This document shows, piece after piece, positions 62,673-64,000 of a stretch of DNA of 64,000 nucleotides. The position numbers were made by a program, and so were the translations under genes. Source of the DNA: Bacteroidota bacterium (GTDB taxonomy: Bacteria > Bacteroidota > Bacteroidia > Bacteroidales > Tenuifilaceae); NCBI GenBank assembly GCA_029560875.1, contig JAKQKB010000168.1, positions 98,739-162,738 of the forward strand, in the 5' to 3' direction. Position 1 is the first letter of the stretch. Each line of letters starts with the position of its first letter. The notes under the pieces were generated by a model. It made no database searches. It saw only the letters and a list, made by a program, of their open reading frames with translations, and was not told the origin of the DNA.

Positions 62673-63815
62673 CTAAAATTTAAAAAGATAGCGTATTGTC
62701 TCACCAAACTCCCTGCTCCAAAACCACTCTGCATGGCGGCCATCAGGAGCAATTTTTGTTTTCACATAATACTCGTCGTCAAACCCAGCATTCTTGAGTA
62801 GTTCCAAAGTACTGTTCAGGTCTTCGACCATACCTATGCCCTCTTTTTCACCAGCCAAAAAGTATAGATGCTGTACCTTTTTCCGCTTATACTTTTGCAA
62901 ATAGGTATTCATTTTTGGTGAGAACCAAAGCGAAGGTGAGAAAATTGCAGCCTTACCAAAAACATCGGGGTACTCCAATGCTGCGTATAGCGAGATTAAT
63001 CCACCCATTGAACTACCTATAATTGCGGTATTCTCTCTACCCGAAAGCGTTCGGTAATGCCTATCGATAAAAGGTTTCAACGTATTCACGATGAATTTTA
63101 CATACTTATCGCCATCTCCACCAATACCCAAGGAGTCGTTTTTCCAAGGCGAATACTCGTTGATACGCTCTTTTTCATCATTATATATTGCCACAACTAT
63201 GGCCGAAAAACCACGGTAAGTATAAAGGCTATCCAAAATTTCATCGACCTTCCACTCCCCAGCAAACGAGGTTGCGTTATCGAATAGATTTTGTCCATCG
63301 TGCATATAAATAACGGGGAATAAACCTCCTGTGGAGTAGTTTGGTGGTAAGTATAGGCGGATTGTGCGTTTACGATTAAGCTGAGGAATTTCGAATATTG
63401 TAGGTAAAAAACGTACACTCTTGGTTGCTGTTGATGCCATTTGTTTTTTAGGAACTAAATCGCGCCAAGCACTAATTTTAATAAATGCAGTATCATTGTC
63501 GGCTTTAGCATAATATCTATTAGGAATATCGGTCCCGTTGACATTTGCCTCCACATTCGGCCAACTTCCTCTACAAATTTTATACTCAATGGAATCGGCA
63601 TCTTTAGGTAAAGTTAACGAAAGCCTTCCAGAATTATCTGCCTTAAATATAAAATCTGAATTTTTGGTATCCCAATCGTTAACCGACGATGCAAAGTATA
63701 TTGTGTCCTGGATTGGAGTATTTACTGGCAACGAATCCAGAACAATTACCTGAGAAAACAAATAATTGTGTAGAGCGGCTACGATAGTACAAATTAAAAT
63801 CAACCTACGAGTCAT
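62673..63815 (-). CDS. Esterase D/IroE-like alpha/beta hydrolase with N-terminal starch-binding-like domain
   Basis: A 380-residue exported protein. After a signal peptide (LILICTIVAALHNYLFSQ), residues about 25-120 resemble a CBM48/CBM20-type domain (IYFASSVNDWDTKN, a strand pattern common in carbohydrate-active enzymes). The catalytic domain has YMHDGQNLFD, nucleophile Ser in IGSSMGGLISLY and His in DGRHAEWFW, as in the PF00756 (esterase D) family: enterochelin, feruloyl or acyl-sugar esterases. No siderophore or polysaccharide locus is adjacent, so the substrate is unknown. Confidence 0.85.
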   Translation of the reverse strand: MTRRLILICTIVAALHNYLFSQVIVLDSLPVNTPIQDTIYFASSVNDWDTKNSDFIFKADNSGRLSLTLPKDADSIEYKICRGSWPNVEANVNGTDIPNRYYAKADNDTAFIKISAWRDLVPKKQMASTATKSVRFLPTIFEIPQLNRKRTIRLYLPPNYSTGGLFPVIYMHDGQNLFDNATSFAGEWKVDEILDSLYTYRGFSAIVVAIYNDEKERINEYSPWKNDSLGIGGDGDKYVKFIVNTLKPFIDRHYRTLSGRENTAIIGSSMGGLISLYAALEYPDVFGKAAIFSPSLWFSPKMNTYLQKYKRKKVQHLYFLAGEKEGIGMVEDLNSTLELLKNAGFDDEYYVKTKIAPDGRHAEWFWSREFGETIRYLFKF

Positions 63816-63836
63816 ATCAAAGCATATTTAACTATT

Positions 63837-63844
63837 CAAATATA
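63837..63844 (-). promoter_or_regulatory. Possible -7 box for the esterase gene
   Basis: On the minus strand TATATTTG, 21 nt before the ATG at 63815; no good -33. Confidence 0.4.
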
Positions 63845-63884
63845 CGACAAACAATAAATATTTGGTATTGAAATATCGATATCC

Positions 63885-63915
63885 TTGTAAAAACCCTTTT
63901 GCGCCATTATATTTG
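63885..63915 (+). promoter_or_regulatory. Promoter of tRNA-Arg
   Basis: TTG at 63885-63887, 20 nt, TATATTTG at 63908-63915, with the tRNA starting 11 nt further on. Confidence 0.65.
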
Positions 63916-63925
63916 TGCACAATTT

Positions 63926-63999
63926 GGCCCCATAGTTCAGCTGAATAGAACGTCAGATTCCGGTTCTGAAGGTCGGGGGTTTGAATCCCTCTGGGGTCA
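63926..63999 (+). tRNA. tRNA-Arg (anticodon CCG)
   Basis: A complete cloverleaf folds by hand: acceptor GGCCCCA pairing with TGGGGTC (one G-T), D arm GTTC/GAAC, anticodon stem TCAGA/TCTGA with loop TTCCGGT (anticodon CCG at 63960-63962), and T arm GGGGG/CCCTC (one G-T) with loop TTTGAAT. Discriminator A is at 63999; the window ends one base later, so an encoded CCA cannot be judged. Confidence 0.93.
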
Positions 64000-64000
64000 C

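Overview
The window is low-GC chromosomal DNA from a member of the Bacteroidota, most likely near the Bacteroidales/Marinilabiliales. The grounds are TAnnTTTG-type -7 boxes, near absence of Shine-Dalgarno sequences, two type IX secretion (T9SS) cargo proteins with C-terminal sorting domains, an S46 dipeptidyl peptidase, a BT_3928-type DoxX protein, DUF4293 and DUF4956 proteins, an LptD/amidase/MlaD block, and a folP-cdaA pair. Rubredoxin fits an anaerobic or microaerobic life, but species cannot be read from the sequence. No insertion sequence, prophage, CRISPR array or rRNA was seen. The only RNA gene found is tRNA-Arg(CCG) at the right edge.

Layout. 1-1.7 kb: the start of a FadL-like porin and a low-complexity lipoprotein. 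1.8-8.3 kb: proS, a conserved hypothetical, an M49 lipoprotein peptidase, a SiaB-type kinase and a BamA/TamA-like barrel protein. 8.3-16 kb: peroxiredoxin, pabB-tilS, an ABC-F ATPase, nth, a small barrel protein, tcdA. 16-24 kb: CapA-like protein, M16 peptidase, a frameshifted MFS transporter, DUF4293, nucleoside phosphorylase, a SirB1-like protein, a BFD-type ferredoxin. 24.5-32.7 kb: the rpsF-rpsR-rplI operon, ridA, lptD, a PG amidase, MlaD, dnaA. 32.8-40.2 kb: a TPR-SpoIIE phosphatase, cysQ, pepD, rubredoxin, a secreted repeat protein, VTC-type polyphosphate polymerase, DUF4956 and SiaC. 40.5-55.8 kb: an extracellular proteolysis region with C25 and M6 T9SS proteases around a LytTR/Y_Y_Y two-component system, then OsmC and the S46 peptidase. 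55.8-64 kb: BT_3928-like, tmk, folP, cdaA, a divergent AroA-like protein, RDD protein, an orphan C5 DNA methyltransferase, an esterase and tRNA-Arg.

The strongest unusual signal is the pair of T9SS protease genes at 40.5 and 49.5 kb. Their catalytic domains are unrelated, yet they share a 27-nt upstream element (25/27 identical) at the same distance from the start, a 12-nt leader motif, a domain pair of about 770 nt in the middle of the protein, and a terminator hairpin with a compensatory base-pair change. A two-component system lies between them, divergent from the M6 gene, which suggests a small regulon. Other points of note are a Sia-type partner-switching set (kinase, phosphatase, phosphoprotein) dispersed over 34 kb, an EPSP-synthase homologue that has lost several substrate-binding residues, and strong Shine-Dalgarno sequences before rpsR and rplI and one lipoprotein gene in a genome where almost no other gene has one.
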